Positions 9,690 through 18,053 of a stretch of DNA of 64,000 nt are shown here, piece after piece. Position numbers and translations under genes: made by a program. Source of the stretch: Polaromonas sp. (GTDB lineage Bacteria; Pseudomonadota; Gammaproteobacteria; Burkholderiales; Burkholderiaceae_C). The stretch is taken from assembly GCF_010365105.1 (NCBI RefSeq), contig NZ_JAAFGZ010000018.1, positions 54,455-118,454 on the forward strand, in the 5' to 3' direction. Within the stretch, counting starts at the first letter, position 1. Every line of letters begins with the position of its first letter. Below the pieces are notes generated by a model. It did no database searches, had not been told where the DNA came from, and worked only from the letters and a program-made list of their open reading frames with translations.

Positions 9690-9941
9690 GTTGCGACTTT
9701 ATCAGCAGCCTTCGCGCTGCGCGCAACCACCTTAAAGGTAGATCCGGAGGCTGGCGAAAATAAGCTGTGGCCAGCCGGTCCTTTCTGCAAAACCTATTGA
9801 AGCCAGCCTTTTGTCCTACAAAAACTTGCCTGTTGACCCCACAGTTGCAAGGATTCGTTTCTCTAGAATTAATCGGGAACAAGCGCCTGAAGTTCTGCTC
9901 CTACCCTGCAGCTTCACTTTATTCACCACCGAAGGAACATC

Positions 9942-10532
9942 ATGAAATCATTCAACCGCAGCTTTGCAGCCGCCGTTCTGTCGGTCGCTGCATTGACGGC
10001 TGCCGCAGGTGTCCAGGCCCAGAGCAATTACGCCTTGTATTCTCCCGGAGCCAGTTATGTGGGTTTGAACCTGGGTTCGTCGAATTACTCGCTGGGCAAT
10101 GGCTCCAGGCTTTTCGCATCGGATGACACCGACACGGTCTACAACATCTACACCGGCACGTTCTTCACGCCAAACTTCGGGCTTGAACTGGGCTACACCA
10201 ATTTCGGCAAGATAGCCCGGGCGGGCGGCGACACAAAGGCCGAGGGCTTCAACCTGAGCCTGGTCGGTCGGGCACCGATCACCCAGTCATTCAACCTGTT
10301 TGGCAAGCTTGGCACCACCTATGGCCGCACCGATGTGTCGGCCTTTCCGGGCTCGGGTGTCACGTCGGGCAAGGAAAACGGTTTTGGCGTCTCGTACGGC
10401 ATTGGCGCGGAATATTCCTTCAATCCGCAACTGTCTGCCGTACTTCAGTATGACGAGCACAGGCTGAAGTTTGCCGGCGATGGCCGAGACCGCGTCAACG
10501 CCACCACGGTTGGCCTGCGCTACCGCTTCTAA
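9942..10532 (+). CDS. outer-membrane beta-barrel protein (OmpA/OmpX-like 8-strand porin fold)
   Basis: A 196-residue exported protein. Seen: a signal peptide of about 26 residues ending GVQAQ, alternating aromatic/hydrophobic beta strands (YVGLNLGSSNYS, FGLELGYTNFGKI, FNLFGKLGTTYGR, FGVSYGIGAEY) and a C-terminal strand TTVGLRYRF ending in Phe, the assembly signal for the BAM complex. This fits the OmpA-like transmembrane domain family without a periplasmic domain. Function unknown. ATG at 9942 follows GAAGGA. The 250 bases upstream hold no other gene. Confidence 0.85.
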   Translation: MKSFNRSFAAAVLSVAALTAAAGVQAQSNYALYSPGASYVGLNLGSSNYSLGNGSRLFASDDTDTVYNIYTGTFFTPNFGLELGYTNFGKIARAGGDTKAEGFNLSLVGRAPITQSFNLFGKLGTTYGRTDVSAFPGSGVTSGKENGFGVSYGIGAEYSFNPQLSAVLQYDEHRLKFAGDGRDRVNATTVGLRYRF

Positions 10533-10565
10533 GCTTTGTACCCACCGGCTGACGCCGGGAATACC

Positions 10566-10602
10566 GGGCCTGCAAACCATTGGCTTGCAGGCCTTTGGCT
10601 TT
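10566..10602 (+). terminator. probable terminator after the outer-membrane protein gene
   Basis: GCCTGCAA at 10568-10575 pairs with TTGCAGGC at 10585-10592, followed by a T-containing run (CTTTGGCTTTT). It sits 35 bases after the stop codon. Confidence 0.6.
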
Positions 10603-10616
10603 TCCACTTGTATATC

Positions 10617-10634
10617 GCTATTGAATACATAGCA
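10617..10634. repeat. dispersed palindromic repeat, variant copy
   Basis: GCTATTGAATACATAGCA, a variant of the repeat core, lies between the barrel gene and the structured leader of the PACE gene. Confidence 0.5.
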
Positions 10635-10678
10635 ATACATTGCCATGCATGCTGCGGGAATGGCAGTTTTGGCTGTCA

Positions 10679-10818
10679 TTTCATTTCCAAATCAATCCGG
10701 CATGCCCCTGCTTCACCTTGCCGCGCCATCGCACGGCCCGAGGCTTCGCTCCAAATCTCTGATTGATTTGGAAACGAAATCAAATGCAGCAGTGAAATCC
10801 GACTGGCCCGCTGCATTT
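10679..10818 (+). other. structured leader upstream of the PACE efflux gene
   Basis: Two inverted repeats lie in tandem. TTTCATTTCCAAATCAATC (10679-10697) pairs with GATTGATTTGGAAACGAAA (10761-10779) at 18 of 19 positions. AAATGCAGC (10782-10790) then pairs perfectly with GCTGCATTT (10810-10818). There is no gene in this 379-base gap. The pairs could form in RNA as a regulatory leader or small RNA, or be the ends of a short repeat element; I cannot tell which. Confidence 0.5.
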
Positions 10819-10911
10819 CGGACGCAGTGCCCCGATCAGCGAAAATACGCGAGGTTCCCGCTCTTCCCGCTTTCCCGATCCTCCTTGACTCCAGAACAGA
10901 ATTCCGCCCCC

Positions 10912-11355
10912 ATGCATCCCGACAAGTCAGTCAGTGAACGTTTTTTCCAGGCCCTGTTGTTTGAGGTGCTGGCCATTGCCATATGCGCGCCGCTGGGTGC
11001 CTGGCTGCTGGGTTACCCACTGGCCCACATCGGATGGCTGACGTTGATGATTTCGCTCATCGCGATGAGCTGGAACATGATTTTCAATTTTCTGTTCGAC
11101 CGCACGCAACGCCGCATGGGCTTTGACCGCACGGTGGCGGCTCGCGCCGTTCATGCAGTGCTTTTTGAAATCGGGCTGCTGCTGGCCATCGTGCCGCTGG
11201 CTGCGTGGTGGCTGGGCATCGGCCTGTGGCAGGCTTTCGTGCTGGACATCGGCATTGCGCTGTTCTTTTTGCCGTACACGTTTTTCTTCAACTGGACCTA
11301 CGACGTGCTGCGGGCACGCCTTATCGCCCGAAAAATCCGGCGCGCCAGGGCTTGA
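10912..11355 (+). CDS. PACE-family proton-coupled multidrug/biocide efflux transporter
   Basis: A 147-residue inner-membrane protein with four predicted helices arranged as two similar halves: RFFQALLFEVLAIAICAPLGAWLLG and RAVHAVLFEIGLLLAIVPLAAWWLG each carry the bacterial transmembrane pair pattern with an in-membrane Glu. This is the fold of AceI, known to export chlorhexidine, and related PACE pumps for polyamine-like cations. The conserved SWNMIFNFLFDRTQRR loop between the halves supports the call. I chose ATG at 10912 because the pattern begins just after it; the longer frame would include the structured leader. Substrate unknown. Confidence 0.9.
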   Translation: MHPDKSVSERFFQALLFEVLAIAICAPLGAWLLGYPLAHIGWLTLMISLIAMSWNMIFNFLFDRTQRRMGFDRTVAARAVHAVLFEIGLLLAIVPLAAWWLGIGLWQAFVLDIGIALFFLPYTFFFNWTYDVLRARLIARKIRRARA

Positions 11356-11368
11356 GCCTGACAGCGCA

Positions 11369-12190
11369 TCAGCCCATACCCCGGTTTCCAAGCGTCAACT
11401 CGCTGGACTCGACGCATTCGAAACAGCCACTGGCCGCCTGAAAATCCCAGCGCTCCAGGCGGCACCAAGGCGTCTCGCCAGGGCCATGGCAGTGCAACAG
11501 ATTGACCGAATTGGGGATGCCCGCACGCACGCGGCTGGACAGCGCAGTGCCCGCCTGAACGCACCAGAGCCGGCGCTCAAGGCCCGCAAGGCGCGTCGAC
11601 AGGTCGCACAGCGAAGGCAGGTGGATATGCCCGCCCATGACAATGTCGGCGCCTGCCCTTGACCAGGCCCGCACGGCCGGTTCCCAGCCGCGCAGGCGGT
11701 CATGCTGGTCCTCGGCATGCATCACATGCACCGGCTGGTGGACCACGACGATGCGCAATTGCCCCGGCTCGGAACGCTGCAATTCGGCCACCACCCGCTC
11801 GACTTGCGCGCCAGACACCTCGCCGTTCTTGTGCCGCCAGCGGCGCGTTGTCTTCACACCAATGACATGCAGCCAGGGCGTGGACAGCACCGGCTCCAGC
11901 ACCGGGCCGAAAGCCTGGCGCAAGCGTGCATACGGCGTGAACAGCCGCTGGTACAGGTTGAACAGCGGTATGTCGTGATTACCCGGTATGACCAGCCACT
12001 GCGCAATCGCCAGGCTGTCGCAAAAAGCACGCGCCTGGGCAAACTGCGACGCAAGGGCACGTTGCGTGATGTCTCCGGACAGCACCAGCACGTCGGGCCG
12101 CTTCGCCCTGGCCAGTTGCGCCAGCGCCTGCATCACAGCCGGCTGGGCGGTGCCGAAGTGCGGATCGGAAATTTGCAGCAGGGTGTTCAT
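11369..12190 (-). CDS. calcineurin-like metallophosphoesterase
   Basis: A 273-residue metallophosphoesterase. Seen: the metal-binding series ISDPHFG (D-x-H), LSGDITQ (GD), VIPGNHDIP (GNHD), VVVHQPVH and GGHIHLP (GHxH). This suits a CpdA-like 3',5'-cyclic-AMP phosphodiesterase or a related phosphohydrolase; the substrate is not determined. ATG at 12190 was preferred over TTG at 12223, which overlaps the upstream stop. The gene follows the lipid kinase gene on the same strand and is probably co-transcribed with it. Confidence 0.85.
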   Translation of the reverse strand: MNTLLQISDPHFGTAQPAVMQALAQLARAKRPDVLVLSGDITQRALASQFAQARAFCDSLAIAQWLVIPGNHDIPLFNLYQRLFTPYARLRQAFGPVLEPVLSTPWLHVIGVKTTRRWRHKNGEVSGAQVERVVAELQRSEPGQLRIVVVHQPVHVMHAEDQHDRLRGWEPAVRAWSRAGADIVMGGHIHLPSLCDLSTRLAGLERRLWCVQAGTALSSRVRAGIPNSVNLLHCHGPGETPWCRLERWDFQAASGCFECVESSELTLGNRGMG

Positions 12191-12215
12191 GCGCCAGCCC
12201 GGCGCAGGACTTTGT

Positions 12216-13175
12216 TCATTCAATCACCGCCTCGTCGTCCGGCATTGGCACCAGCAGCAGCAAAGACTCGGGCGCCACCTCGAAAACCAGCGGCGTCCGC
12301 GTCCAGAAGATTTCTCCGTCGGTCGCCACCTTGATGCGTTTCATTCTGCGCGGCGTGACCGTCAGGCGGCGAAAGGAAAAGCTGCGGATGTTTTCGGCTT
12401 CCCCTAGCCGCCCGAGAACGCCGCGCAGCAACAGGCCAAACAGCGCCAGCGTGCCTATAGGGCGAACCGCCACCGCAGCCAGTTGCCCCTGTCCTACGGC
12501 CCCGGCTTGCTGTGCATCGATGCCGGCCTGGGCAAGCTGCAGCCGGTTGTTGCCGACAAACAGCGTGGGCGTGCGCAAGGACGTGACCCGGCCAGCCGAT
12601 TCAATGCGCAGGTCAAGCTGACCCCGGGCCTGCAGCAGCGTTGCGATGCCCGAAACCAAGGCCACAAAGCGGCTGCGCCCGAACTGTTGCTTCCAGGCTT
12701 CGCGGTCTTCCAGCAGCTTGGGATAAAGGCCTACGCTGGCATTCACCAGAAACAGCCGGCCATTGACCTTGCCGGCCTGGACCGGCATTAAACGGCCACG
12801 CAGCAGAACCTGGGCGGCCTGGCCGCTGTCCTGCGAAATCGCATTGTCCCGGCCGAAATAATTGAAGGTGCCCTGGGGAATCACGCCAAAAGGGCAGCCG
12901 CTGCCAAGCACGGCATTGGCGACGGCATTGATCGTGCCGTCGCCGCCTGCAGCGACCACCACGCCGTGGCGTGCCGTCGCCTGGCCCACCGCGCGGCGGG
13001 CCAGCGTATCCATGGACTCGCTGCCTTCGCATTGCAGGAATTCAAATTCACGTCCGCCTTCCTGCAGCACGCGGCTGATGGTCTGCTTTTCCTCGTCGGC
13101 ATCGCGATGGCCGGAGCCCGCGTTGAAGACGATGAACAGCGGCCCGTGGCGGGCGATTTCCTGGGTGTCAGTCAT
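12216..13175 (-). CDS. diacylglycerol kinase family lipid kinase
   Basis: A 319-residue protein with the DAGK catalytic domain. Seen: FNAGSGHRD near the N-terminus, AAGGDGTINAVANA with the nucleotide-binding GGDGT at residues 77-81, and GVIPQGTFNYFGRD typical of YegS/DgkB-like lipid kinases. The C-terminal half has the beta-sandwich usual for this family (TVTPRRMKRIKVATDGE). Likely phosphorylates a lipid or sphingoid-type alcohol; the substrate is unknown. It is followed closely by the phosphoesterase gene on the same strand. Confidence 0.88.
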   Translation of the reverse strand: MTDTQEIARHGPLFIVFNAGSGHRDADEEKQTISRVLQEGGREFEFLQCEGSESMDTLARRAVGQATARHGVVVAAGGDGTINAVANAVLGSGCPFGVIPQGTFNYFGRDNAISQDSGQAAQVLLRGRLMPVQAGKVNGRLFLVNASVGLYPKLLEDREAWKQQFGRSRFVALVSGIATLLQARGQLDLRIESAGRVTSLRTPTLFVGNNRLQLAQAGIDAQQAGAVGQGQLAAVAVRPIGTLALFGLLLRGVLGRLGEAENIRSFSFRRLTVTPRRMKRIKVATDGEIFWTRTPLVFEVAPESLLLLVPMPDDEAVIE

Positions 13176-13250
13176 GCCGGAAGAATAAACCGGCGGTATG
13201 GTCCAAGCTGTCAGCCAAATCCGCTTTTCAGGCCGGTCCCCGGGCTTGGC

Positions 13251-13979
13251 CTAAGGACGGGCCGGCGAGGTCAGCATCTGCACGGACCCCGAAATATTGA
13301 CCATCACAGTGCTCTTGCCGGCCTCGACCGGCACCGGCGCGTCGGCCATTTCGGACTTGGCACTCATGGCCATGGCACGCTGGCGCGGCATCGGGCCCTG
13401 GTCGTTGGTGTTGATCGAGACCTCGCGCAAGGCATAGCCGCCGAAGCCGAAAGCGCTGGACACCTCGTTCGCCTTGGCCTTGAAACGCTCGATGGCCTGC
13501 GCCTGCGCCTCGCCCTCCACCCGGGCGCGTTGTTCACGGCTCAAGGCAAAACTGACATTGCCCAGACTCAGGGTCTGTATCTTGCCGGCCGTGCCGGTGA
13601 TGCGCGGAAAATCCTTGCCTTCGAGCACCAGTTCGGTCGAGCCCTGCCAGCCGTTGATTTTGCCGTCCTTGCTGTAGCGCGGGTACAGGCTGAAGTTGCC
13701 GGTGCGCACGTCCATCTGGCCAGGCGATGCGGCCTGGCGGGCCTGCGTCAGCGCGGCGTCAAGCGCTTGCCTGAGCTGCGTTTGCACAGCAGCGGCATCG
13801 GGGCCATCGCGGCTGGTGGTCAAGGAAATCGACAACAGGTCCTGCTGTACCTCGACCGAACCGCTGGCCGAAAGCTGGGCCACGTTTTTCAGCGTCTCAT
13901 TCGTCATATTTTGAGCAAAAACGCCATTTGCGCACAGTGCAATAGCACATGCAGCTATTGATTTAGTAGCAGTTAACAT
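13251..13979 (-). CDS. SIMPL-domain (DUF541) periplasmic protein
   Basis: A 242-residue secreted protein of the SIMPL/DUF541 family (cf. E. coli YggE, linked to oxidative stress). Seen: a signal peptide ending GVFAQ at about residue 23, LSASGSVEVQQDLLSISLT at the domain start, and conserved AQAQAIERFKAKANEVSSAFGF. The first 20 or so codons coincide with a copy of the dispersed palindromic repeat, so the repeat encodes the signal peptide. No ribosome site stands out before ATG at 13979. Role in the cell unknown. Confidence 0.85.
   Translation of the reverse strand: MLTATKSIAACAIALCANGVFAQNMTNETLKNVAQLSASGSVEVQQDLLSISLTTSRDGPDAAAVQTQLRQALDAALTQARQAASPGQMDVRTGNFSLYPRYSKDGKINGWQGSTELVLEGKDFPRITGTAGKIQTLSLGNVSFALSREQRARVEGEAQAQAIERFKAKANEVSSAFGFGGYALREVSINTNDQGPMPRQRAMAMSAKSEMADAPVPVEAGKSTVMVNISGSVQMLTSPARP
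13915..13971 (-). repeat. dispersed repeat copy encoding a signal peptide
   Basis: The core GCTATTGATTTAGTAGCA (13954-13971) plus the GCGC-rich body on its left match other copies such as 63873-63890 and 27258-27313. The reverse strand of this copy is read as residues 3-22 of the SIMPL protein. Confidence 0.65.
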
Positions 13980-14144
13980 ATTGGATTACCTTTCACGAAG
14001 ACAAAAAAACACTCAAGCCGTCGAAAGCCGGTCAGCTGACCAGGCCGGAACCCAAAGGAACCCAACCGAAAAGCTGCAGCTTCGCATGGCATCGTGCGTG
14101 CAGCCATTCAGCATAAACCCACAAAGATCCGGTACGGCCTTCGA

Positions 14145-14171
14145 GTCGTCCAAGTCGTCCAAGTCGTCCAA
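14145..14171. repeat. 9-base tandem repeat, three units
   Basis: GTCGTCCAA is repeated three times without error in the 395-base gap between the SIMPL gene and ompR. Apart from it and an A/T-rich stretch at 14270-14340, I see nothing in that gap. Confidence 0.8.
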
Positions 14172-14374
14172 GACGCATCCTGTCAACGCCGAAAACCCCG
14201 AGTGCTGCTTTTACAAAAGCAATATCAGTCGCAAACAAGCCGTCATCCGGAATTTTTCCCTTGTATCTGGCAGAAAAAGAAATAAGAGTAATAAAAAGTT
14301 TTTTTGATAAAAAAAAGAGACATTCATTTTTTTCCGCCCTCAAAATGGGCTCTGTTACAAATTATAAGACCACC

Positions 14375-15112
14375 ATGCTTCAAGCCCAATCCAACGCCCG
14401 CGCTGACAAAATCCTTATTCTTGACGACGACGCACGCATTCGCGACTTGCTGCGCCGCTACCTGGCGCAGGAGGGGTTTGACGTGATACTGGCCGAAGAC
14501 AGCAAGGCGCTGAACCGCATCATGCTGCGCGATGCGGTGGACCTGATCGTGCTTGACCTGATGATGCCGGGCGAAGACGGCCTGTCGATCTGCCGGCGCC
14601 TGCGCGCGGCCAACGACCGCACTCCGATCATCATGCTGACGGCCAAGGGCGAGGATGTGGACCGCATCGTCGGCCTCGAAGTGGGCGCCGACGACTACCT
14701 GGCCAAACCCTTCAACCCGCGCGAACTGCTGGCACGCATCCACGCCGTGCTGCGCCGCCGGCCAACAGCCGAAGTGCCGGGTGCGCCATCGAGTGATCAG
14801 GAAGTCATCACCTTCGGCCCGTTTTCTTTTGACATGAGCCTGCGCACCCTGCAGAAAAATGGCGAGGAACTGCCGCTGACCACTGGCGAATTCGCCATGC
14901 TCAAGACCCTGGTCCGCCATCCGCGCCAGCCGCTGTCGCGTGAAAAACTCGCACAACTGGCACGCGGCCGGGAATTCGAGCCTTTTGACCGCAGCCTGGA
15001 TGTGCAGGTCTCGCGCCTGCGCAAGCTGATTGAAACCGATGCGGCGGTTCCGCGCTACATCCAGACCGTCTGGGGAATCGGCTACGTGTTCGTGCCGGAC
15101 GGCAACAACTGA
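14375..15112 (+). CDS. ompR: two-component response regulator OmpR
   Basis: A 245-residue winged-helix response regulator. Seen: receiver acidic pocket DDDA at residues 17-20, phosphoacceptor Asp61 in VLDLMMPGEDG, Thr/Lys switch positions in MLTAKGED and YLAKPFNPREL, and an OmpR/PhoB DNA-binding domain with REKLAQLARGREFEPFDRSLDVQVSRLR, the OmpR-specific recognition region. ATG at 14375 begins just before the receiver domain; an in-frame ATG at 14345 is possible. It is followed by envZ after 157 bases. Known role: osmotic and envelope gene control. Confidence 0.92.
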   Translation: MLQAQSNARADKILILDDDARIRDLLRRYLAQEGFDVILAEDSKALNRIMLRDAVDLIVLDLMMPGEDGLSICRRLRAANDRTPIIMLTAKGEDVDRIVGLEVGADDYLAKPFNPRELLARIHAVLRRRPTAEVPGAPSSDQEVITFGPFSFDMSLRTLQKNGEELPLTTGEFAMLKTLVRHPRQPLSREKLAQLARGREFEPFDRSLDVQVSRLRKLIETDAAVPRYIQTVWGIGYVFVPDGNN

Positions 15113-15269
15113 GCACCTGCCGCCTTTTTCTTAATTTTGAATTCTGGCCTTGGCCTGCGGCAGGTCAAGGGGCGGCATGCCAGCCGGGTGATAATCGCCG
15201 AATTTCCAGCCAGCGCGACGTCCCGGATTAACGGTTCAACCCGAACTTCGAGAACGCCCGCACCTAGCC

Positions 15270-16646
15270 ATGCAAACTTCCCGCCCGTCCCCGCTAGAAA
15301 CTGCGCCTGCACCGCTGGAATCGCGCCCGCGCCGGCGAATCAACCTGTTCTGGCGGACTTTTTTCTTTCTGGCGCTGCTGCTGTTCGGCTCGATCATTGC
15401 CTGGCTGCAGACATTCCGCACGCTTGAAACCGAACCCCGGGCCATTCAAAGCGCACAACAACTGGCAACCCTGGTCAACACCGCCCGGGTGGCACTGCGC
15501 TATGCCGACCCGATCGGACGCGAGATGCTGATCAAGACGCTGGCCGAGGAAGAGCATGTCCGCATCCTGGCACGCAACCCGAATGATGCTTTCGAGCCTT
15601 ATGTCAGCGATGAATTCGGTGAGCGGACTGCGAACGAACTCACCCGGCGGCTTGGCGCCGGCACGGTGGTAGCCGGCACCGTCAACCAGAAGGAGGGCCT
15701 GTGGATCGGTTTTTCCATCGATAACAAAACTTACTGGTTATTGACCGATCCGTCCCAGCTGGGACCGTCGAGCACCAGCACCTGGGCCATCTGGTTCGTC
15801 ACGGCGGCGGCTCTGTCGCTGGCCGGTGCCGCCGTGATTGCGCGCCTCATCAACCAGCCACTCAAACAGTTGTCGTTCGCCGCAAGCCGGATGCGTGATG
15901 GCGATTTCGACGCCAGCCGGCTTGACGAGCAGGTGGCGACCAGCGAAGTGCGAGAGGTCAATATCGGCTTTAACCGCATGGCCGCGCAGCTGTCCAAAAT
16001 CGAGCAGGACCGGGTGGTGATGCTGGCCGGCATTTCGCATGACCTGCGTACCCCGCTGGCCCGGCTTCGCCTCGAAACCGAAATGAGCGTGTCAGACCCG
16101 GACGCGCGCCAGCACATGGTGGCCGACATTGCCCAGCTCGATGCCATCATCGACAAATTCCTTGACTACGCCCGGCCTGAACCAGCCCACCTGGAGCCTA
16201 TCGTGCTTAACGAGGTGATGGCGCAATCGCTGTATGCAGTGGCCGACTACCCGGACATGAACGTCAGCCTCAGCATTCCGGAAAACACCCGCGTGCTGGC
16301 CGACCGGGTCGATCTGTCGCGGGTGATTGCCAACCTGCTGGAAAATTCCAGGCGCTATGGCAAGAGCAGCGACACCGGCATTGCGCAGGTGGACGTCTCG
16401 GCCCGGGTCAGCGAAGCCTGGGTGCTGCTGAAGATTCGTGACCATGGCAACGGCGTGGCATCCGAAGTGCTGTCCCGGCTCACCAATCCGTTTTTCAGGG
16501 GCGATACCGCCCGTACCGAGGCGACCGGCGCCGGTCTGGGGCTGGCAATTGCCGAAAAGACCGTGCTGCGAATGGGCGGGCTGTTCAGCCTGTCCAACAC
16601 CGGCTCCGGCGGCTTGGCGGCGCATATCAAGCTGCGCCGGGGTTGA
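15270..16646 (+). CDS. envZ: osmosensor-type histidine kinase EnvZ
   Basis: A 458-residue inner-membrane sensor kinase and partner of OmpR. Seen: membrane helix about residues 27-48, a periplasmic domain, a second helix about 170-192, HAMP linker (INQPLKQLSFAASRMRDGDF), H-box GISHDLRTPLARLR with phosphorylated His257, N-box NLLENSRRYG, G-boxes (DHGNGV, GAGLGLAIAEK). The H-box wording matches EnvZ. ATG at 15270. A dispersed repeat follows the gene and runs into the convergent ispF. Confidence 0.9.
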   Translation: MQTSRPSPLETAPAPLESRPRRRINLFWRTFFFLALLLFGSIIAWLQTFRTLETEPRAIQSAQQLATLVNTARVALRYADPIGREMLIKTLAEEEHVRILARNPNDAFEPYVSDEFGERTANELTRRLGAGTVVAGTVNQKEGLWIGFSIDNKTYWLLTDPSQLGPSSTSTWAIWFVTAAALSLAGAAVIARLINQPLKQLSFAASRMRDGDFDASRLDEQVATSEVREVNIGFNRMAAQLSKIEQDRVVMLAGISHDLRTPLARLRLETEMSVSDPDARQHMVADIAQLDAIIDKFLDYARPEPAHLEPIVLNEVMAQSLYAVADYPDMNVSLSIPENTRVLADRVDLSRVIANLLENSRRYGKSSDTGIAQVDVSARVSEAWVLLKIRDHGNGVASEVLSRLTNPFFRGDTARTEATGAGLGLAIAEKTVLRMGGLFSLSNTGSGGLAAHIKLRRG

Positions 16647-16672
16647 GCACAGGCCCAGGCCGAAGGCCATGC

Positions 16673-16740
16673 CTTTTTTATAGAAAAACCAGGCTTTTCC
16701 GCAATATTGACGGGCATTTTCAGCTATCAATAAAGTAGCA
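16673..16740 (+). repeat. dispersed palindromic repeat overlapping the 3' end of ispF
   Basis: The core GCTATCAATAAAGTAGCA (16723-16740) has an upstream AT-rich body (TTTTTTATAGAAAAACC) like that at 6537. The core supplies the last codons and the TGA stop of ispF on the other strand. Confidence 0.7.
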
Positions 16741-17227
16741 CCACGGCACGCGCTTCCAGGCTCAGTCCCTGGCCGACCGGCCCGAGCTTCTCGGCGGTCT
16801 TGGCCTTCACGTTCACACGGTCTGGCTGCAGACCCAGCGCCTCTGCGATGCGCAAGCGCATGGCCGGAACATGCGGCGCCAGCCGGGGCGCCTGGGCCAC
16901 GACGGTGCTGTCAATATTGCCGATGCGGTGGCCGCGTTCGGCCAGCAGCCGGCCGGTCTCGCGCAGCAGGATGATCGAATCGGCGCCCTTGAAGCGCGCA
17001 TCGGTGTCCGGGAAATGGCTGCCAATGTCGCCCAGCCCCGCCGCGCCCAGCAGCGCATCGATGATGGCGTGCAGCAGCACATCGGCATCCGAATGGCCCA
17101 GCAGGCCCAGCGTGTGAGGCACCTCAATACCGCCCAGGATGAGCTTGCGGCCCGGCACCAGCGCGTGCGTGTCCCAGCCTTCGCCGATGCGGAACGGAGG
17201 CGGCGGGGCGATGGGGTTGGAATTCAT
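16727..17227 (-). CDS. ispF: 2-C-methyl-D-erythritol 2,4-cyclodiphosphate synthase
   Basis: MEP-pathway enzyme that cyclises CDP-ME phosphate, 166 residues. Seen: zinc ligands Asp19 and His21 in GEGWDTHAL, the [18 protein letters not shown] motif, GSHFPDTD, and [16 protein letters not shown]. The product is normal length, but its last codons (LLY and stop) come from a dispersed repeat. ATG at 17227 follows ispD by 48 bases on the same strand; the two act in the same pathway and are likely co-transcribed. Confidence 0.95.
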   Translation of the reverse strand: MNSNPIAPPPPFRIGEGWDTHALVPGRKLILGGIEVPHTLGLLGHSDADVLLHAIIDALLGAAGLGDIGSHFPDTDARFKGADSIILLRETGRLLAERGHRIGNIDSTVVAQAPRLAPHVPAMRLRIAEALGLQPDRVNVKAKTAEKLGPVGQGLSLEARAVVLLY

Positions 17228-17275
17228 GAATAGGGCTTTCGTGGGGTCAAGGACGTCTGGGTTGCGCTGCAGGCT

Positions 17276-18034
17276 TCAGGCCATGCGGTTGCGGTTCAGC
17301 AAAATCGCTTCGGCCAGCGCGAAGTCTTCCGGGTAGGTCACCTTGAAGTTTTGCGCGCTGCCGGCGACCAGCCGGGGCGCAAGGCCCAGCATTTCAATGG
17401 CGCTTGACTCGTCAGTGACAGCACTTCCTTCACTTTCGGCGGAATCCAGTGCGTGCATCAAGGTACCGACGCGAAACATCTGCGGCGTTTGCGCCAGCCA
17501 TTTGTCGCTGCGGTCCAGCGTCGCGGCCACGCGGCCCTGCTGTTCCAGCGTGCCTTCGCTTTTCAGCGTGTCCGGCAGCTTGTGCGCCAGCAGCCCGCCC
17601 ACGGTATCGTGCTGGCAAGCGTCGATCAGCTGGTTGATCTGTTCCGGCGTCACCAGACAGCGGGCCGCATCGTGGACCAGCACCCAGTCACCGGTATCGG
17701 CTCCGGCATGGCACAGCGCGTCCAGCCCCTGACGGACACTGTCAGCGCGGCTGGCGCCGCCGCAGGCTGCCACGTTGAAGCCTGATTTGGCCGATGAGTC
17801 AAAAAAATGGTCGCCTGGCGCGACCACCACCAGCGTACGCGCCAGCCGCCCGACCTGCCGGAACGCCGCCAGCGTGTGCAGCACCATCGGCAGGCCGGCG
17901 ATTTTTTGGTATTGCTTGGCCTGGCCTGAAGGCGAAGTGCTCGCCCGGCTGCCCTGGCCAGCGCAGGGAATGAGTGCAAAAAAACGGACGTCGGAACGGT
18001 TATCGGCTGTGCGGGTCATCATCCAGCGCATCAT
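17276..18034 (-). CDS. ispD: 2-C-methyl-D-erythritol 4-phosphate cytidylyltransferase
   Basis: MEP-pathway enzyme making CDP-ME from CTP and MEP. Seen: a CTP-binding loop ALIPCAGQGSRA followed by KQYQKIAGLPM, VLVHDAARCLV, and TPQMFRV; the active-site loop is several residues longer than in E. coli. About 252 residues from ATG 18034; in-frame ATGs at 18031, 18022 and 18019 are equally possible since no ribosome site decides. It is divergent from mfd with only about 20 bases between the starts, so their promoters must overlap or lie within the neighbouring genes. Confidence 0.93.
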   Translation of the reverse strand: MMRWMMTRTADNRSDVRFFALIPCAGQGSRASTSPSGQAKQYQKIAGLPMVLHTLAAFRQVGRLARTLVVVAPGDHFFDSSAKSGFNVAACGGASRADSVRQGLDALCHAGADTGDWVLVHDAARCLVTPEQINQLIDACQHDTVGGLLAHKLPDTLKSEGTLEQQGRVAATLDRSDKWLAQTPQMFRVGTLMHALDSAESEGSAVTDESSAIEMLGLAPRLVAGSAQNFKVTYPEDFALAEAILLNRNRMA

Positions 18035-18053
18035 AGATTCTAAAATCAGGCCA

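Noticed and set aside
7863..9800. 645-codon open frame on the plus strand
   Set aside because: It lies opposite the amidohydrolase and FGase-family genes, whose motifs are clear; the product is rich in Arg, His and Gln, as expected from a high-GC antisense shadow.
9833..9869. Promoter-like TTGACC and TAGAAT before the outer-membrane protein gene
   Set aside because: The spacing of about 25 bases is too long for a sigma-70 promoter.
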